Shown: one piece after another, positions 7,425 through 10,066 of the stretch
How positions within the stretch are numbered: the stretch's first letter is position 1
Layout: every line of letters starts with the position of its first letter
Source: Cruorifilaria tuberocauda
Lineage: Eukaryota; Nematoda; Chromadorea; Rhabditida; Onchocercidae
Direction of reading: 5' to 3'
Assembly: GCA_013365365.1 (NCBI GenBank)
Contig: JABVXU010001104.1
Span: 1-10,066 of the forward strand
Length of the DNA stretch: 10,066 bases
Translations under genes and position numbers: made by a program
The notes under the pieces: model-generated
The model's database searches: none
Seen by the model: the letters and a program-made list of their open reading frames with translations, nothing else
What the model was told of the DNA's origin: nothing

Positions 7425-7434
7425 CTGAGAAATC
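7425..7434 (-). promoter_or_regulatory. Possible spliced-leader acceptor of the serpin mRNA
   Basis: On the minus strand GATTTCTCAG ends at 7425 and is followed by CG and then the serpin ATG. Nematode trans-splice acceptors usually look like TTTTCAG and often lie within a few bases of the start codon. Use of SL1 here is inference; an ordinary upstream non-coding exon is the alternative. Confidence 0.5.
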
Positions 7435-7570
7435 GCGGTTGTTTCGTTGACAATGCCTTATTGAAAATTAACTACTTTAACATCCGCGAAGAATGTAACT
7501 ATTTGAAAAATGTAGAAAATGAAAGCAGGCCGTCTCATGGTACTTATTTTAGGCAAGTTTTCGGCTGCCT

Positions 7571-7598
7571 ACTGATACCCATTGATACCTATTGATAA
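7571..7598. repeat. Decamer repeat with TGATAA upstream of the serpin
   Basis: ACTGATACCC, ATTGATACCT and ATTGATAAAA are three tandem decamers about 150-175 bp upstream of the serpin ATG. The last contains TGATAA (7593-7598), the consensus site of nematode intestinal GATA factors such as ELT-2. A role in serpin expression is only a guess. Confidence 0.45.
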
Positions 7599-8882
7599 AA
7601 AATTAGGATTCATCGATGCAGAAGTGCCTCAAACTTAACTATTAACCTTACTCGCTTCGCTTTTTAACTAAGTAATAACTTCAGGAAAGATGCATTTATA
7701 TGAATAAGGTACAGGTGAAGTAAGAAAGAGAAACTTGGAGTATTTCAACTTCGACAACAATGGAAAACTGATTCAGATGCTCTTTCTAAGTGAGCGAACG
7801 TTTAAACTAGTGCTTACATATTCACAAAGAGAAATGATGGATTGGTGTTGGAATGATTCAATTTTAAATTCACCAATCGGAAGTAAATCCTCTTATCTAC
7901 TTAAAAATCATTGCTTTCGGTAGTATAAAATATTCACTTACTAATCCCTGTAAACGAACGTCGTCGAATTCATATGCCAAATATTTTTTGAGGTATAATT
8001 TGCATGATTGCCTGCAAAATTATTGCAAAATATTTTTTACGTATAAATGCTAAATGATTTTTTACGTAAAGACTTCAAATATGTAGGAAATGCTAACAGT
8101 CAATTGAATTATAAAAGTTAATTTAATTACAGTTTACTCAGTCAATATGCTGAACTCTTTGTTAGATCAGCAATCAATCCAGAAGAGTTGTAATTTCTTT
8201 CTTGATTTGGAAGTTTTTTTTCGTTATCTGAAAGTATGAGAGAAGTGATATTGACTGATAGTATTAAGATTTGATTCTCATTATCGTTATCCTCTTCACC
8301 GACGGTAATTGTGTTTTTCATGAGCATCAAAATTATCTAATCTTTCCGTTCAACGACTAGAATTTTTATTTTAGAATTTATTATATATGATATAATACTG
8401 CTCATACAAATACAATTTGTTTATCACGATCTTTTGTCTGATAATATTATAATAGAATTGAATCTATTGTTGATTTTTCTTTTCAAATTGTGTGTTGCGT
8501 AGTTTTTACAAGTATTCCACTTCGGAATTCAATGATTTGATTTGATTTTTAAAAATGAATCAATGGAAAAGAATGGATTGGAAATAAAATAATTTAAAGA
8601 AATTTCGAGAAGCTTTTCGAGCAAATGAAAAACACATGATACTTTTCTAAATTATAAATTTGAATCAAATTCTGATCCGAAATAAAAAAGAACAAAGAAT
8701 TCGAAATTTATTTCATCAATATTTATATGGAATTATTTTCAATCATGAATTTTGCAAAACAGATGAAAAGGAATAGTAGAACGAAACTAAAGTAATTCAT
8801 ACAGTTTGACAATACTTGAACTTTAGAGGTGGGAGAAATTCGATGCAAATATAGGAATATATAAAGATCAAATAAAGAAATG

Positions 8883-8953
8883 ACAAATTATAATGAATTA
8901 TACTCTCATAAATTATAAACTGAATATAAATTATAAAATCACAAATTACAAAC
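8883..8953. repeat. Loose cluster of AAATTATAA words
   Basis: AAATTATAA occurs at 8885, 8910 and 8928, with AAATTACAA at 8943; spacing is 25, 18 and 15 bp. It is a degenerate AT-rich simple repeat without fixed period. In such AT-rich sequence it may be no more than composition. Confidence 0.4.
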
Positions 8954-9849
8954 AAGAAGTAATTCTAGTATATTACCTGATAAAGTCTACTGAAATATCA
9001 ATGATAATATTCTTTTGCAATAATTTTTAATAACAGAAAATAAATGTTGCAAAAATTTTGTATAGTAATTAAGAAGTGATACTTGCGATAATAATATTAA
9101 TGAATATGATCTTGAAAAACTATTTTATAAAAAATATGAAAAAAATACATAAATCGAAAAATACGAAAAATTATAAATCAAGAGATTCAAAATTCAAAAT
9201 AAATAACTTACAGTATTGTAACTTACACTAAATTCAGTATTTACAGTAGTGTGAAAGAATGAATTTCAAATTTGACAATATTTCAAAATGATTTCTCAAA
9301 TGTACTGAAGAATTCTTATTCCTTTCCAAAAAGTTAAAGCTTATAATTTGAGGCTATAAATGTCAATTTTTGAGCTTACACAAAAGCTCGTCGAAAGAAT
9401 ACATTCTAAAGAATTTTCACTAACAATTATAGAATTGTGCTAAGTCCGATATGATTGGAAATACAGGTAATTGCACAGAGGTAATCAATAAAAATATGAA
9501 TTCATTAAAGAAAAGATTAGATTGTTGGGAAGATTGAGTGAGACAACAGATTTAAACGATAAAGATATTCCCTAGCTTCATTTCTAATACGGTATAAGGG
9601 AGAGATGAAGAGAGAAAAAGAGAGAAAAATAGTATGCGTTGTGTGCGAGAAAGTGATGAGAAAGATAATCAGTGTGGGAGGAGCGATGCAGGAACCACTA
9701 CGTGATCGTGTTTGAAATTTCCATTTTTGCACGTATAGGGTGGGAATATGGAACGTCACTCCCTCATCTCTTCCAATGTCAGTCGCTACCACTTTCCAGC
9801 TGACCTTCCAGAAGTTTCTTTTACGCAAAGCAATACTTATTGCGAAAGA

Positions 9850-10066
9850 CATCTTTCCACTTGGAGTACGTAAAAGACAGGATTCTTTTAAGTGAAGAAA
9901 TACTGGAGAAAGGTTTCTTTGTGTTGGACGTACGTGAAATATAGGATTCTTTTAAGTGAAGAAATATTGGAGAAAGGTTTCTTTGTGTTGGACTTACGTG
10001 AAATATAGGATTCTTTTAAGTGAAGAGATATTGGAGAAAGGTTTCTTTGTGTTGGACGTACGTGAA
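9850..10066. repeat. 64-bp tandem repeat array, continuing past the right edge
   Basis: Units of exactly 64 bp: the word GGATTCTTTTAAGTGAAGA starts at 9880, 9944 and 10008, and the TACGT word starts at 9867, 9931, 9995 and 10059. The second and third units are almost identical; the first, at the array edge, is more diverged (GTACGTAAAAGACA against GTACGTGAAATATA). A degenerate partial unit begins near 9850. At least three units are visible and the array is cut by the window end. Each unit holds the self-complementary ACGTACGT or a one-base variant. As 64 is not divisible by 3, it is unlikely to code for protein. Confidence 0.96.

Larger units (their letters stand above)
7435..9850. other. Upstream flank of the serpin, no supported gene
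   Basis: About 2.4 kb without a gene I can support. The first few hundred bases should hold the serpin promoter. Short open frames at 7735-7923 (+), 8142-8330 (-) and 9517-9852 (-) have no recognisable content. From about 8340 to 9520 the + strand is very AT-rich and leans to A, with scattered AAATTATAA words. From about 9640 to 9860 the sequence is more GC-rich and starts with a GA-rich patch (9598-9630, GAGAGAAAAAGAGAG). That patch might belong to a promoter or exon of a gene beyond the right edge, but nothing confirms it. Confidence 0.5.

Noticed and set aside
7735..7923. 62-residue + strand open frame upstream of the serpin
   Set aside because: No recognisable protein features, and no splice or polyadenylation context to support it.
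8142..8330. 62-residue minus-strand open frame with acidic, Asn-rich content
   Set aside because: Considered as a terminal exon of an upstream gene, because TACTTTCAG-like acceptors occur in it. There is no linked exon, no polyadenylation signal nearby and no family match, so it is not supported.
9517..9852. 111-residue minus-strand open frame
   Set aside because: The longest single open frame in the window, but its second half is low-complexity translation of the CT-rich complement of GAGAGA sequence, and no family is recognisable.

Overview
The window looks like nuclear DNA of a nematode, with a filarial parasite the best guess. The sequence is AT-rich and intergenic regions are T- or A-skewed. 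The one clear gene has short GT-AG introns with TTTCAG-type acceptors, and a trans-splice-like acceptor lies 2 nt before its start codon. The genus is an inference; no bacterial-type operon, tRNA, rRNA or CRISPR array was seen.

Layout. Positions 1-171 are a purine-only minisatellite. Positions 182-4270 are strongly T-rich on the + strand with no convincing protein gene. Inside it lie a purine-rich, GC-richer island (2301-2500), a 53-bp tandem array whose units carry a 17-nt palindrome (2477-2805), a cluster of seven GCATGC hexamers (1913-3640) and a few exon-like patches behind TTTCAG. Positions 4270-4798 are the spacer downstream of the serpin and contain several + strand AATAAA signals.

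The only well-supported gene is a seven-exon serpin on the minus strand (4899-7422). I reconstructed it exon by exon: all six introns are GT-AG, all phases match, and the product is 457 residues with a signal peptide. The serpin core is recognisable throughout, but the reactive-centre hinge lacks the consensus needed for loop insertion, and a 50-residue acidic tail follows the usual serpin C-terminus. It is best described as a secreted, probably non-inhibitory or functionally divergent serpin.

Upstream of the serpin (7425-9850) I see no supportable gene. There is a short decamer repeat with a TGATAA site, an A-rich stretch and a GC-richer patch. From about 9850 a 64-bp tandem repeat begins and runs off the right edge.

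The serpin is therefore flanked on both sides by unrelated tandem repeats. The most unusual items are the palindromic 53-bp array, the GCATGC cluster around it, and the serpin's altered reactive loop and acidic tail.
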